This document shows, one piece after another, positions 1 to 11,458 of a DNA stretch of 64,000 bases; position 1 is the stretch's first letter; the number at the start of each line of letters is the position of its first letter. Both the position numbers and the translations under genes were made by a program. Under the pieces are notes generated by a model that did not search any database, was not told the origin of the DNA, and saw only the letters and a list, made by a program, of their open reading frames with translations. Origin of the DNA: Capsicum annuum (lineage: Eukaryota > Streptophyta > Magnoliopsida > Solanales > Solanaceae); assembly GCF_002878395.1 (NCBI RefSeq), contig NC_061121.1, positions 133,579,452 to 133,643,451 of the forward strand. The letters are read 5' to 3'.

Positions 1-157
1 GGAAACCTGATACCGAGGTCTGGCGATAACTCCATAAAACTCATGCGAAAACCAACCTTCTTCATGAATGAATTTGTGGTCAGACAAAAATTAGGAACGT
101 CAAACTCCCTTTGCCTAGGGTTACTTGCATCCAGTCTACCAAAAGGGAGGGGGCAGT
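1..157 (+). mobile_element. 3' end of internal region of Tat/Ogre-like element E1, with polypurine tract
   Basis: Non-coding tail of a Ty3/gypsy element whose body lies left of the window. It ends in a purine run at 141-153 (AAAAGGGAGGGGG), the plus-strand primer for reverse transcription, followed at 158 by TGTTGACACC, the LTR start. The order polypurine tract then LTR shows that the element is on the + strand and that the LTR at 158 is its 3' LTR. No coding sequence is recognisable in these 157 bases. Confidence 0.65.
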
Positions 158-1319
158 TGTTGACACCTATTTTTTGTCCTCAATAACTAAGTTTAATTTC
201 GAATTTCTTCGATTTTCAAATAAAATTACAGGATTTATTTTATCCGAATAAAAGTCTTTCAAAGTATTTATCTGGGTGATTTTGTCATTTTAAGTAGCGA
301 TTATATATCATCGTATTTAGTTTTATGAGATTATATAATTTGGTCACTTAAATATTTATTTTATGAAATATCAGATTTTAATCAAAGTTTATCTTAAAAA
401 TAAATTTAAATGATTAAAACCTTGATTTAAATGTCATGTGTTCTTAAAAATAACTTATTTGAAAATAAATAAAATAAATAAATAAATAATTTTGTTTGAT
501 TTTATTAAATCAAGAAACTCCAGATTAAACAGGGTATTAATTCCTATCAAATTTCGATTTAATTTAGTCAATTTAGTAAATTTGACCATAATTGAAATAG
601 AATTGATCACAATTGAAATGCAATTGATCAAATTGATATCCAATTTGGTTAACATTTAAATAAAATTGACTAAAAACTCTAATTTAGTTTGGCCATTTCT
701 TAAATGACCAAAATATCTACCCTTTCCTATTTTTTATTAGACCAAAACAGCAACCCAATAACATTAACCACAGGAGCCCATTTCTTTTCTTTTCTAATGT
801 TACCAGCCTAATAACAATATTAACCACAACAGCCTATTTTTTTTTAATGTTACCAGCCCAACTACACTTTCATCCCACAATAGCCCAACACCAAACACGC
901 CCCAACCCACTCCTTTCTTCAACAAACAACATCACCAATGACCCAAATCTCCCTCACCTGGCCCGACCCGACCCATCCAGAGGCCCAAAATGAGAAACAA
1001 CCAAGTCTCTTCTGTTTCACCCGATACAACACTAAACCCGACCTGACTTACGTGAAAACCAGCTAATGACATAAAAAAAATAATGACATACGACAATAGC
1101 TTCCACCAATGATTACAAAGAACAATATCAACAAAATTGACTCGTCTTCAACCCCAAAAACTAGTGAAAATCTGACCCGTGACCTGATAATCAGCAACGA
1201 TAGCTGCGAAAATCCAAAAACCATTTTTAAATTTTAAATATTTATACAGTTTTTATCCTCAAGTGAGAGATCTCAAAAGGCCAAAAATTTACCCTCCATT
1301 CTCTTTTGTCCCACATTGG

Positions 1320-1327
1320 TATAAAAA
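1320..1327 (+). promoter_or_regulatory. TATA box of E1 LTR
   Basis: TATAAAAA about 1.16 kb into the LTR, followed by a less AT-rich stretch (CTACCCTCTCTACAAATAG region, 1,342-1,362) that would hold the transcription start. This puts U3 at ~1.2 kb and R/U5 at ~2.8 kb. Position and composition are the only evidence. Confidence 0.45.
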
Positions 1328-1950
1328 CAATGGGGGATCCTCTACCCTCTCTACAAATAGCTCATTTGGGAGCAATTTTGGAAGAGAGGCTTGAGAGGTG
1401 GAAAGTCCCTTTTGAGTAAAATAGTTATATTTTTTTAGTAAAAATTTTGTTTCATAAAAATTGATCGGCTTCTAAAAAGTTTGAGTTTTCGAGTTGACGG
1501 TGATATTTTTCGGTTGTGGTTGATTCCGACGAAACTCATAGTCTCGATTTGCTGCCTTGAAAAAGGTGAATGCACCTCTCCCTTTTATTTTTATTTTTAT
1601 TTTTATTTTTTTATTACCAATTTCTTCTTCATCTCTTTCTCCGTAATAATATTTATTTAAGTCACAATTGTGAATTAGACTGGGATTGTTCGCTGTGGAG
1701 GCTTTGATGGCCATAGGACTTGTTTGTGATAATTATGATCTTTATGTCGTTATTTTAAGTTGAAGTTGCTTTATATTGTTGAGGTTGATTCTTATTCACT
1801 ATTTTAGCTTCATGTTATTGAGTTTAGGGATATTATTATCATATAACTCAAATGGTATTTTGTTATGCTTGTAGGTTATAATTTCACTTAGTTTTGTCAA
1901 TCTAGTGCGAAATTTTTATTTATTTTAGTTCTAGTATGTTGTTTGTAGCC

Positions 1951-2900
1951 TAATCGTTGTGGTTTTGATTTTGTTTGGGTTCACTTTTAGTTTTTAAAAA
2001 ATAACTCTAGTTGTTCAAGTTTGCATCTTTATTGCATAGTCGAACCACTTCTAAATATTTTCTTGACCTTTAATGTGAATGGAAAAAATAAAGTCGGTTT
2101 ATAAACTAAAATTTCTACCCGAAGATCCTTTTATTTGTGGATTAATTGTTGTGGTTTTGATTTTATTCGAGTTCATTTTTAGTTTCTTTGTAAAATTATT
2201 TTAATTCAAGTTTTTCCCTTTGGGTATGCAGTCAAACCGCTTCTAAATGTTTCTTGACCTTTAATGTCAATGAAGAAAAATAAAGTCGGTCTATAAGCCA
2301 AAATTTCTACTCGATAATCCTTTTATTTATGGATTAATCATTGTAGTTTTGATTTTATTCGGGTTCATTTTTTGTTTCTTTGTAAAATAAATTTAATCCA
2401 AGTTTTTTCCTTTTGATACATAGTCAAACCGCTTCTAAATGTTCCTTGACCCTTAATGTTAGTGGAAAAAAATCAAGTTGGTCTATAAGCCAAAATTTCT
2501 ACCCGAAGATCCTTTTGTTCGTGGATTAATCGTTGTGGTTTCGATTTTGTTCGTGTTCATTTTTAGTTCTTGAAAAATGGCTCTAGTTTTTCAAGTTTGC
2601 ATCTTTATTGCATACTCAAACCACTTCTAAATATTTCGTTAACCTTTAATGTCAATGAAAAAAATGAAGTCGGTTTACAAGTCAAAATTTCAACCAGGAG
2701 ATCCCTTTGTTTGTGGGTTAATAATTGTGGTTTCGATTTTGTTTGGGTTCATTTTTGGTTCTTTGAAAAATTGCTTTAGTCCAAGTTTCTCTTTTGATGC
2801 ATAATTAGACTGCTCCTACGCGCACCTTGACCCATAATGTCAATGGAAAAGATGGAGTTGGTTTATAAGCCAAAAGTTTTGACCCTAGGATCCCTTTATG
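1951..2900 (+). repeat. Five 192-bp tandem repeats in E1 LTR
   Basis: Units begin with TAAT..TTGTGG or a close variant at 1,951, 2,143, 2,335, 2,527 and 2,719, that is every 192 bp. Each contains the same landmarks: a GGTTTTGATTTT-like start, a CAAACCGCTTCTAAAT-like centre, CTTGACC..AATGT, and GAAGATCC near the end. Copies differ by scattered substitutions with compensating small indels. The array lies downstream of the TATA box, so it would be transcribed as part of the LTR. Confidence 0.85.
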
Positions 2901-4179
2901 ACTTTATGAGGAGTTTACTTTGAACTTGCAAAAGAGAGGAAGGAGGTGGAACAATATTGGTCAGTTAATCTGTCTCTTCTAAAGCACTATCTAAACTCGC
3001 TTTAGAATTTGAATTTTTAGTTGAAGGTTTAATCTGCGCATTCATGTTGAGCTAAATCGTAAAAATTATACATTTTTATGAAGTTCGCTCAAAATTCATT
3101 CTTATATTGTTAAATAATAATATGTTCTAAAACGTTTGTTTCAGTCTTGGTGTGTTGCTTTCTCTTTGTCTTTATTTTGAAGTTGTCTCTATGTCCTAAG
3201 TGATATTTTTCTGTTTATTCAAGTTAAAATGTGAAAGTCTTTGAAATTTTGTTACTACTTTCAAATTGATTCTAATCTTCCTTTTTTATTTTTTGTTTAA
3301 CATGTAAAATGTTGAGTCCAAATGGACTCTCCTCATATGCATTTCGATGGTGGGCCATATTGTCGAGTTCCCTTTCGAGTCATCCTCTCGAGCCTATAAA
3401 ACTAGTCGGATTTTTGGAGAAAGAAGTTGTCGCCAATGGGAGAAAATGAGGTTAAAGTTATTTTTTTCTGGTAGCTAAGAGACATGAAAAGTCTTATTTC
3501 TTTTATTACTTTATTTATCATTATGCATTTAGTTATTTATTTATTCATTTGGGCCTCAAAGCCAAAGTTGTAAATTAATACAGGTAAAGTCGAGTACAGG
3601 CCAAAAAATCCAAAGGATAGTTTAGGACAGGTTATGGACCAAAGCCCAATATCTAGATTAGGACAGGTGAAGATGGGTCAAAAGCCAAATTAGATTAGGA
3701 CAGGGCTAATAGATTTGGGCTTAAGAGCCTAAATCGCTTATTTCTTCCCCCTTCCCCTTTTTTCTATGTTTATTTGCTATTTGACTTTAATTTGCTTAGA
3801 ACTAGTTAGATTCCCTACAAAGTCGTTAAAAACTGATTTTGCATAAAACTCAGAAAAAATATTCCTTAAGCAATTTCTTTTCAACAATCATTTTTTCTTT
3901 AGAAGTTAGTCAAAAGAATCATTTTCAAACAGTCCGAATAACCGCAAGTTCGTGTTCATTTTAGGTGCCTTAAAAACCTTTATAAAATGTTAATGAGAAC
4001 CGCTTATCTAGAATTTCTAAACTTAAATGATTTTTTATATTTTCAAATCATTTAAGTAATTATGTTTTCTTAATTCTCCTAAATAAATTAAGTGGTGACT
4101 CTAAAAGTCATATTTTCGCAAAACAACCACCTCTTGAATAGGTGGTTTCAAACAATGTTGGTGTTTGATGTCCGGAACA

Positions 4180-5070
4180 CTTCCTATTCAAGCTAAATTT
4201 TATGAGTATAAATCCCGAGTGGAAACCCCACAATATCTACAATAGTCCATCTTGTGACTCTTTTAAATCTCTGCAATACTGAATTCAATGCCTCAACCTG
4301 TGTATCTATCCAATCAACCACAATAATGACTGAAAAGGTATTGTTGGCTCCCAAAAATGCATATCACAGGTGAGAAGGGAGGGCCTTCAATTCCAACACT
4401 GGTGACTCCTCAATAGATGGTCGATCTGGTGAAGTCGCCCTATTCTTCAAGTCAAGATCTAGCTTTTTTTAGGCATAAGAATAAGGACCTCTGTCATAGA
4501 GTGCACTCACCATATCATCATATTCATCAATTCTATCACTATCCAAGTTTATGATCACTGCCACTAGTGCCTCAACACCAAGTCTCTCCTTAATAGGAAC
4601 ACTTACTACATCTTCCTCAATAGTATCTATTACACACTTAAATATCTTTCGACTACCACATTGACTAACCCACATTAAAAGTACCATGTTCGTCATTGAG
4701 CCTGGATTTTATATGTCCTATCTTTATGTCAACCAATGCCCTACTCGTGGCTAGGAAGGGCCTTCCAAAGATAATAGGAACATCAAAATTCACCTCACAG
4801 TCAAAGATCACGATATCAGCTGGGAAGATAAATGAAGCTACCTTTACCAAAACATCACACAATATACCAACCGGTTTCTTCATAGTCCGATCAGCCATCA
4901 ATAATTTCATTGATGTTGAAGTAGGTATCCCTAACCCCAATTGTTTGTACACTACTAGCGATATTAATCTTATGCTAGCTCCCAAGTCACATAATGCTTA
5001 TGAAAAATTTAGAGACTTAATAGTGCAAGGAATAGTGAAGGCTCTGGGTCCTCTTCTTCTCAACCAAACA
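4180..5070 (-). pseudogene. E2 pol: aspartic protease and start of RT linker (broken)
   Basis: The protease would cut the Gag-Pol polyprotein. The best stretch is 4,985-4,665. The catalytic motif is D-L-G-A-S (CDLGAS, just upstream of the first Met) and is intact, as usual for Athila-type proteases. It is followed by VYKQLGLG, MKLLMADRTMKKPVG, VLVKV..FIFPAD and VPIIFGRPFLATSRALVD, all family hallmarks. Reading continues with frameshifts through 4,696-4,469 and then a linker containing LELKALPSHL and WTIVDI (around 4,400-4,220). Short matches to the next conserved segment (HKI.LE) run to about 4,180, where E1 interrupts. At least two frame changes and several stops. Confidence 0.7.
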
Positions 5071-6960
5071 CCGGGAATAAATAGCACTATAATGGTGTAT
5101 ATTTATCAGTGGGCTCAAAATTCACCATCCGCTTCTTAGTAACTAGATCTTTCATGAACTTTGCATAGTCCGACATATGCTCTAATGCTTCTATAAGAAA
5201 AAAATATTAATAGACAGTTCCTTCAACAATAATATGAACTTCTGATACTTCTCTTCCTCTTATTTCTTTTTCAACCTCAAAGGAAAAGGTGGAGAAATAT
5301 TAACAGACAGTTCCTTCAACAATGATATGAACTACAAGCTCGACTTTTTTTCCCATACCTTTATCCTTCTCAACTCATCTATCAACACTCATCGATTTTT
5401 GTGATGACTCACCACTAGTCACCAACATTTCTGATCCCTCTTCGGCTACATCATCAATATCAACAACATCATGCCATACCTTATCAAATACTGATATAAG
5501 AGGATCAATAGTAGCCTTTCCACTTCAAGTGGTGATGTTTAGGTAGTGATTGTCGTTCTTTGAATTATTCAAGGTATTACTATATAAGAGTGCTCAAATA
5601 ATATTGATTAAAAGTTGCTGACATTTGACCAGACCACTGCTCAAGCTGTTTAATCGCGGTAGCATGCAATTCAACTTTCTAGATCAGACCCAAAATATCT
5701 ACCTTGATATCCTTAAGGCAACTCTCTTGATTTTCTAAAACCTTAACCAATAAGTCAGGTATTCTTCCATCCTCAAATCAGTATCACGGTTCCTCGGAGG
5801 AACAATACACCACCCTTTTCCTTATAGTCATCCTTTTGCCTCCAGTCACCATCTCTTTCTCTACTCTAATCCCTATATTTGTCCCCATAATAGTTTTAAC
5901 CTTGATTTATTTTCCTCGAGTTTAAAGTGTCTTAATTATATCCTTGGTCGTTGGCTCAAAAACCCACTATCTCCCTGTCCAGGTACTTCACCTTTTTCTC
6001 AATATCTGAATTATATCGCTTAGGAGCTTTAACTTATGTGCCCACAACATTCACCTTTTTTGAACTTAGAGTTGAATTACTTGGTTAATAACCCATTCTC
6101 CATCCTCAGCTATGCAATATCTTGAGCTACTATATCATCTATGATTCTCTTCTAGCTAGAAGAATCAATAGCATAAATACCAACTCCTCCTTTTACCTTT
6201 TGAGTATGTCACCTTTGGTTGGTCGTAGAGACCAGGTCCAAAAATTTTCAAAGCTAAATCCCATCGCATATTCATAAACTCCACCAGTAATAGTATCCAC
6301 AACAACTTTAGTATTGGAATTCAAGGCTTGATAAAATATCTCATTCAAATTCCTCCACAAAATCCTGTGATTGGGCACCATTAATAATTTATCTTGAACC
6401 TCAACCATGTATCATAGAATGGTTCGGAATGGAATTACCTATAATTATATATCTCATTCTTTAACTGCAGCATTCTAAAAGGTGAGAAGAATCGATCCAA
6501 GAACTATTTCTGTAACTTATTTCAATTAGTAATGGACCTACAAGGTTATTCCCTTAGCCATAATGTCACTTCCCCTGCCACGGATAATAGGAAAAACCTG
6601 AGTCTCAAAGCTTCCTGACTAACCCTAGGTAAATTATACGAAGTGCCAACCCTAACAAAATTCATGATGCTCATTTTTGCATCAGTAGTCGGCAAACCAG
6701 CAAACACACCCTTCATATTAAACATCTAAATCATAACACTTATAATATCAAACTTCACTCCTTGGGGTAATTCAGGAGGAATGATAGGTCCTGTCTCAAT
6801 AGGATTGACATACCCCACGTCTTCTTTCAGATCATCATATGCTGGCAAGTACTGAAAGGGTGGGGGTACTTGGACTCTAGCTCTTCTACCTCTGTTGAGT
6901 TCTACTTGAAGCTTTTCTTTCTGTCTCTATCTTTTCTCTTGAGCTACATAATGAGCAGTT
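5071..6960 (-). pseudogene. E2 gag (broken) and gag-protease spacer
   Basis: Would encode the capsid-like Gag of an Athila-type element. Readable landmarks on the - strand: a proline-rich segment with IPPELPQGVKFDI (~6,780), KGVFAGLPTTDA and MSIMNFVRVGTSYNLPRVSQ (~6,700-6,610), LRLRFFLLSVAGEVTLWL (~6,600-6,550), FLDRFFSPFRMLQLKNEI (~6,490-6,440), then 6,408-6,193 with VPNHR..W..LNEIFYQALN and VVVDTITGGVYEYAM. These match the order in this Gag family. Stops and at least three frame switches are present. The stretch 5,071-6,190 holds only short readable pieces of the Gag C-terminal and spacer region. No zinc knuckle was seen. Confidence 0.6.
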
Positions 6961-7267
6961 GTATCCCTTCTTGCATTCACTTTATGTAGTAACCACACAG
7001 TTATTTGCGTAGTTATCTCATGAGCACCAAGCAAAAATGGAGGATTCAACTCAAGTGGATCATCTTAAGGCAGCTCATAATGAGCTTCACGACCATGTTC
7101 CGATATCCTACTATTCTGTTGTAGGGTTCTTTCAAGATATAGATCAGGTGGGATCAAGGGATTTCCTTGAATTGTAGAACTGGGAATACATTGGCGTACA
7201 CTCCATGAGTATCAAAAAATTAAAGCCAACAACCTCAACAAACTCTGTCAATTAATCTGTATCGTAT

Positions 7268-7285
7268 TCCCTTGCAATGACGTCA
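7268..7285 (-). promoter_or_regulatory. Primer-binding site of E2 (tRNA-Asp type, mutated)
   Basis: The + strand bases TCCCTTGCAATGACGTCA match the 3' end of plant tRNA-Asp at 13 of 18 positions; four of the five differences are transitions (C/T or G/A) and one is G to T. It lies 8 bases from the LTR end at 7,294. A tRNA-Asp PBS is typical of Athila elements (family knowledge). Its orientation fixes E2 on the - strand. Confidence 0.55.
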
Positions 7286-7293
7286 AAATTTAA

Positions 7294-7563
7294 TGTCGCC
7301 TAAAATTACACCTTTAATAAGTATAATGTAGTCGCTATCAAATATATAACCTAACAAAGGTTGGGATCGAACCCACAGAGAATAAGCCAAACATGTCTCA
7401 CGAATTTGCTGACGTAGCCGATAAAATATAAAAAAGTAAATGGAGGGACTTTTTGAGAACAAGATCAATGGTACCAAATCTTAGTCACTTCGGTTGAAAT
7501 CAATATGAGATTAATACTAGGACAGTATTACCCTTGACTTCCTAACTCTGTAGACTTATTATG
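7294..7563 (-). mobile_element. Inner (U5-side) piece of E2 5' LTR
   Basis: Begins TGTCGCCTAAAATTACACC on the + strand and includes GGTTGGGATCGAACCCACAG, wording common at this end of Athila-type LTRs. It stops at TTATG (7,559-7,563), the left target duplication of E3, and resumes after TTGTG (17,716-17,720) on the other side of E3. Reading across E3 gives a continuous LTR. Confidence 0.65.
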
Positions 7564-10075
7564 TGTAATACCTCGTAGTTTTCCTAGCTTGAAATCGTCT
7601 TAAGAAAGTTAGAAATTTCTTAGAAAGATAAATTCACTTTTGCACATGTGGTATTTTTAAGATTTTCACTTTTAGTCATGTGGGAAATTGAATTAGCTTT
7701 CCAACTATACCAATTTCATCAAAATCCGACATTGGAGGAGGAAGTTATGGCAAAAATATAGAAGGCAGTAAAAACTGTCCAGGTGCAACGGTGAGGCTGA
7801 CGGACCATCGGACTAGCGACGAACCGTCGCCCACGACCGACGCAAGGGAAACAGTGAGGCCACCTTCTAGATAAGGTGCGACAAGCAGGTTGACGTACCG
7901 TCAAACTTACGCGGACCATCGCCCAGGCCATCGCTACTTAAGCAGTAAGCCCCTTCCCTGGTCCACATATGATGGTCGAAATGATGGACCATCGCACGAG
8001 ACATCGAAGGTCCAGATTTAGCAAATTAAATCCATTTTTAAAAGGGTATTTTGGTCATTTACCACCCACCTATATATATATATATCAAATTATACCCGAT
8101 TTCAGCCATTTGGTTCATTATCACTTCACAACCAATATTAGGGTTTCACTCTAGAATTAATCTCCAAGAAAAAAATCCAATCTTCTTCAAGAACTAAGGG
8201 ATTTTCAATTTTTCAAGTTTAAGAACATCAAGAATCTTAACCGAGGATTGCATAGTGTTCATTCATGGACTTCTTTCATCCATGAAGTCCAAGAATCTAT
8301 TTGCTAAATTCAAGTTATGGATTTTCTTTATGATTTCATGATAGGGTTGTTCTTGTTCATATTGATAAATGAGAAATAGAATTCTACTCCATGTTGGGTG
8401 ATAATTTCTATGTGGGTTTAATTATTGTAGATGTAGATTCATGCAAACCTATGACTAAACCCTTGAATGATGAAACAAGAATGTGACCATGATGTTTAAT
8501 TGTTGTACAATGATGTTTACATTTATCATGCCTACAATATGTTTAATTTAATGCCTAAATGAAGGAAAAGTGCCTAACTAGCATGTTGTCATGAAATCCC
8601 TATGTATGTACAAGCTTATGCCTATCATATATTTGATGAAATGCTTCAGTAAATGAATTATGGTGATTATTATGTATTCAAGCAAGTCATGCTTTGTCAG
8701 TTTCCTTCTATCGAGTCCTGAGAGTACTTGTACCCAATATTAGCTGTGTGCCTAAAGTCATGTCATGTTTTTACGATACTCTCAGTCAAGCTATGAATCC
8801 TTAGACTTCAGACAGTCTTATGACTCAGGAAATCTCCATGATCTCTTGAACTCAGTCAGTTGTCAGATATCAGTAGTATTCCATCAGTCAATGGAATTTA
8901 GTAACTTATCTCATGTTTAGTTCAGTAAATCATGCTCAGTGTCTATTCAGATGGGAGTAGAAATTTACACCAAGTGAACCTAAAGATGGGAACTCACCTG
9001 TTATATGAGGATGTGATTCTTAGAAGCAATCCTTGCATTCCAGAACTATGTAGCCAACATAGGTTGAGACATCATAGCCTACTATATGAGGGTAGATGGG
9101 GTGGCTTATCCTACCATATGAGGGTTCCCACCATTCTCATTAGAGTTACCTGTTATATTAGGCTTACTCATACGTTGTCCTTACCAGTGGCGTGGTATTA
9201 ACACCCTTCCAATCAGGGTACCGATTGGACCCCAGTTCAATTATTATAGCATATTTGGGGCATGTCGGTTAGATGACTACCTCCCACAGTCTTAGTATCA
9301 GTCTCAGTAAATGAACTCAGATAGTTCTTCAGAATTCAGGACTGTCAGATACAGTCAACTCAGATATAGTATGGAACTCAGCTAGTTCCATTAGATTCAG
9401 GGCTGTCAAATACAGTCACTCATATTATCAGTTATCAGAATTCAGTCATTAGTCATGTTAGTCATCAGCATACTTATGTTTATCACGATTTCAGATATAG
9501 AGACTATGTATGCATGCATACATTCTCCTGTTCATATTAGTCAGTTAGCCAGTATTGTTCATGCATATGAACCTCATGAATTCGGCCTACCTCACATGTA
9601 TACCAGTACATTCAAAGTAATGACACATTTGTGCTATGGTGTCTTATACCATAGGTTCAGAGATACAAGCTCCAGAGCATCAATAGATTCAGATATCAGC
9701 AGTCAAATTTAGCAGTGAGTCCTCATCCTTCATGGACATGATTATTTCTATATTATCTCATTAATGAGTTTATTAGCAGGAGTTAGCTAGGGAGATATCC
9801 CATCAACTCTTTACTCAGACAGTTCAGTCAGTTAGAGGCTTTCCATACTATTATGTTCAGATAGTTATTTCAGTTGTTTTGGGTATTTCATACCCCGGTT
9901 AGATGTTATGTTTTACTTCAGTTATGTGAACCTTATGGCCTTTGAGTTCATGATTCTGAATTATTCGGTATATTATGCAGTATACAGGTACAAATATCAG
10001 TCATAGGTTAGTTTGTAGTCCTTCAGGGTCATGAGCACCGTGTAGCATTTTGGGTACCAAATTTGGGGCATTACA
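7564..10075 (+). repeat. E3 5' LTR (2,512 bp)
   Basis: Matches 15,218-17,715 along its whole length with scattered substitutions. U3 holds a GC-rich motif array (7,790-8,015) and a TATA run (8,071-8,085). The rest is rich in CAGT/TCAGT words (8,690-9,720). Short ORFs in it (such as 8,932-9,201 and 9,455-9,712) show no family and are not conserved as reading frames in LTR2. Confidence 0.88.
7790..8085 (+). promoter_or_regulatory. E3 U3 promoter: GC-rich inverted-motif array plus TATA (5' LTR)
   Basis: From 7,790 to 8,015 short words such as GACGGACCATCG, GACGAACCGTCG, GGACCATCGC and GATGGTCG recur in both orientations in an otherwise AT-rich LTR. A TATA run (8,071-8,085) follows about 55 bp later. 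The same layout is in LTR2 at 15,440-15,723. Promoter role is inferred from the TATA position in U3. Confidence 0.55.
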
Positions 10076-10079
10076 AACT

Positions 10080-10097
10080 TGGTATCAGAGCTTAAGG
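10080..10097 (+). promoter_or_regulatory. Primer-binding site of E3 (initiator tRNA-Met)
   Basis: TGGTATCAGAGCTTAAGG begins four bases after the LTR. The first 12 bases (TGGTATCAGAGC) are the usual plant initiator-Met PBS, complementary to the 3' end of that tRNA. Confidence 0.9.
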
Positions 10098-10297
10098 TTC
10101 AATAGTGTCCTAGGAAGTCTGAAAGCCGCATTTAGTAGAGTCTTGTGCATGGGTGTATTGTGCACCATATTTATGTGCATGAGGCTATAAGATTTTTTAG
10201 GAACAGTTTCCCTTCTTTCAATATTCATGTCGTGCCAGTGAGTATAATCTCAAGTCAATCTCTCAGTCTAATCCATTTTTTCTTTTTATTTCAGAAC

Positions 10298-11450
10298 ATG
10301 CCTCTCAAGAGAAGAACTCAGCTTGTCCAAGATAATTCCTTGGACAAATATATTTCTTGTAGAGTTCAGAGATACATTCACTACCCTTGCTCAGTCAGTT
10401 ACTGCTCAAAATGAATGACCAGCTGTCATTCCGGCCAACCCAGTGGCCAATTCAGCTGCAGCCAATATTTAAGACTTTACCTGAATGAATCCTTCATTCT
10501 TTCTTGGGTCTAAGACAGACGAGGACCCTCAAAATTTTTTAGATCAGGTGCAGAAGGTTACAGACATAGTGAGGGTTACGTCTAGTGAGAGTGCTGAGCT
10601 AGCTGAATATCAATTGCAGGACGTGGCTCATACTTGGTTCATGCAGTAAAAGTCAGAGAGGGCAGACGATGCAGGGTCAGTTGAGTGGGAGGGGTTTGCT
10701 TCAGCGTTCCTTGATAGATTCTTTTCCCTAGACCTTAGAGAAGCTAAGGTGCTAGAATTCATCAACCTCAGGCAGGACAATATGTCAGTGAGAGAGTATT
10801 CTCTTAAGTTTACTCAATTAGCTAGATATGCACCTCATGTGGTTGCAGATAGCAGGGTAAGGATGAGTAAGTTTATTTCAGGGGTGAATAATAGCGTGGT
10901 TAATGAGTGCAGATCTGCTATACTGAATAGTGACATGACTTTAGCCAGGCTCATGACTCGTGCTCAGCAGATAGAGAAGCAGAAGATTAAGATGAGGGAG
11001 AAGTAGAATAAGAGAGTAAAGACAGGTAGTTTCAACTTTGCTCAGCCTAAGTCAGAAGGAGAAAATCATTCTCAGTTTTATCCAAAGTTATCAGTTCCAG
11101 CTCCTTTTTCAGCCAGTGCTTCAGTTCCAAAGTTTAGAGAGGGTAACAAAGATAGAGAGCCAGGCTCTAAGTCCTAGGGCAGTGTTAGCAGTGCCTGTAC
11201 CTATCCTCTTTGCCAGACTTGTGGCAAGCACCATCAAGGTATTTGCAGAGCTGACAATGGTATTTGTTTTAGATGTGTCAAGCCAGGCAACAGAGCTAGA
11301 TATTGTCCTCAGCCAGGTCCTCAGGGTCAACCGAATTACTCCTCAGTTCAGTTTGGTTGCCCAAATCAGTAGGGTGCCACCTCTAGTGCTACTAGTGGGA
11401 AACGCTAAATTATCTCTATGCTCTTCAGTCCCTACAAAATTAGAAAAATT
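10298..11450 (+). pseudogene. E3 gag (broken)
   Basis: Starts at the ATG at 10,298 (MPLKRRTQL). The frame breaks after ~10,410. The Gag core is readable from ~10,490: FFLGSKTDEDPQNFLDQV, EYQLQDVAHTWF, VEWEGFASAFLDRFF, then 10,749-11,006 with EFINLRQDNMSVREYSLKF and FISGV. The C-terminal nucleic-acid-binding part (~11,200-11,310) has CQTCGK and a zinc knuckle CFRCVKPGNRARYC. The histidine of the CCHC motif (normally G-H) is Asn here, so zinc binding would be impaired. In-frame stops at ~10,650, ~11,007 and ~11,178, and at least one frameshift. Confidence 0.75.
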
Positions 11451-11458
11451 CTCTTGAT

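Larger units (their letters stand above)
158..4179 (+). mobile_element. 3' LTR (~4.0 kb) of Tat/Ogre-like Ty3/gypsy element E1
   Basis: Starts TGTTGACACC directly after the polypurine tract. An LTR this long is characteristic of Ogre/Tat elements, and text such as 'ggacagg' repeats around 3,590-3,710 and 'ggtgactct' near 4,092 resembles their U5 ends (family knowledge). The right end is set at 4,179 (..GGAACA) because - strand Athila-type pol sequence can be read leftwards to about 4,180. A TG..CA pair could also be drawn to 4,231, but that would cut into the readable pol. Contains a TATA box near 1,320 and five 192-bp tandem repeats. No other copy of this LTR is in the window, so the end is approximate. 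Confidence 0.6.

Noticed and set aside
1472..1714. 80-aa - strand ORF in the E1 LTR
   Set aside because: Lys-Ile repeats from a (TTTTTA)n tract; no family and antisense to the LTR transcript.
4180..4231. Placing the E1 LTR end at ..CCCCACA (4,231)
   Set aside because: The bases 4,180-4,231 still read as - strand Athila-type pol (WTIVDI..HKI), so they belong to E2, not to the LTR.
4696..5139. 147-aa + strand ORF
   Set aside because: Antisense to the E2 protease, whose motifs (CDLGAS, GRPFLAT) are on the - strand; a shadow frame.
7719..7931. 70-aa - strand ORF in the E3 LTR
   Set aside because: It exists only because the GC-rich U3 array lacks stops; a different, non-equivalent ORF appears in LTR2 at 15,423-15,647.
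11038..11457. 139-aa ORF in E3 gag region
   Set aside because: Wrong frame: the zinc-knuckle residues CFRC..C are in another frame of the same bases.
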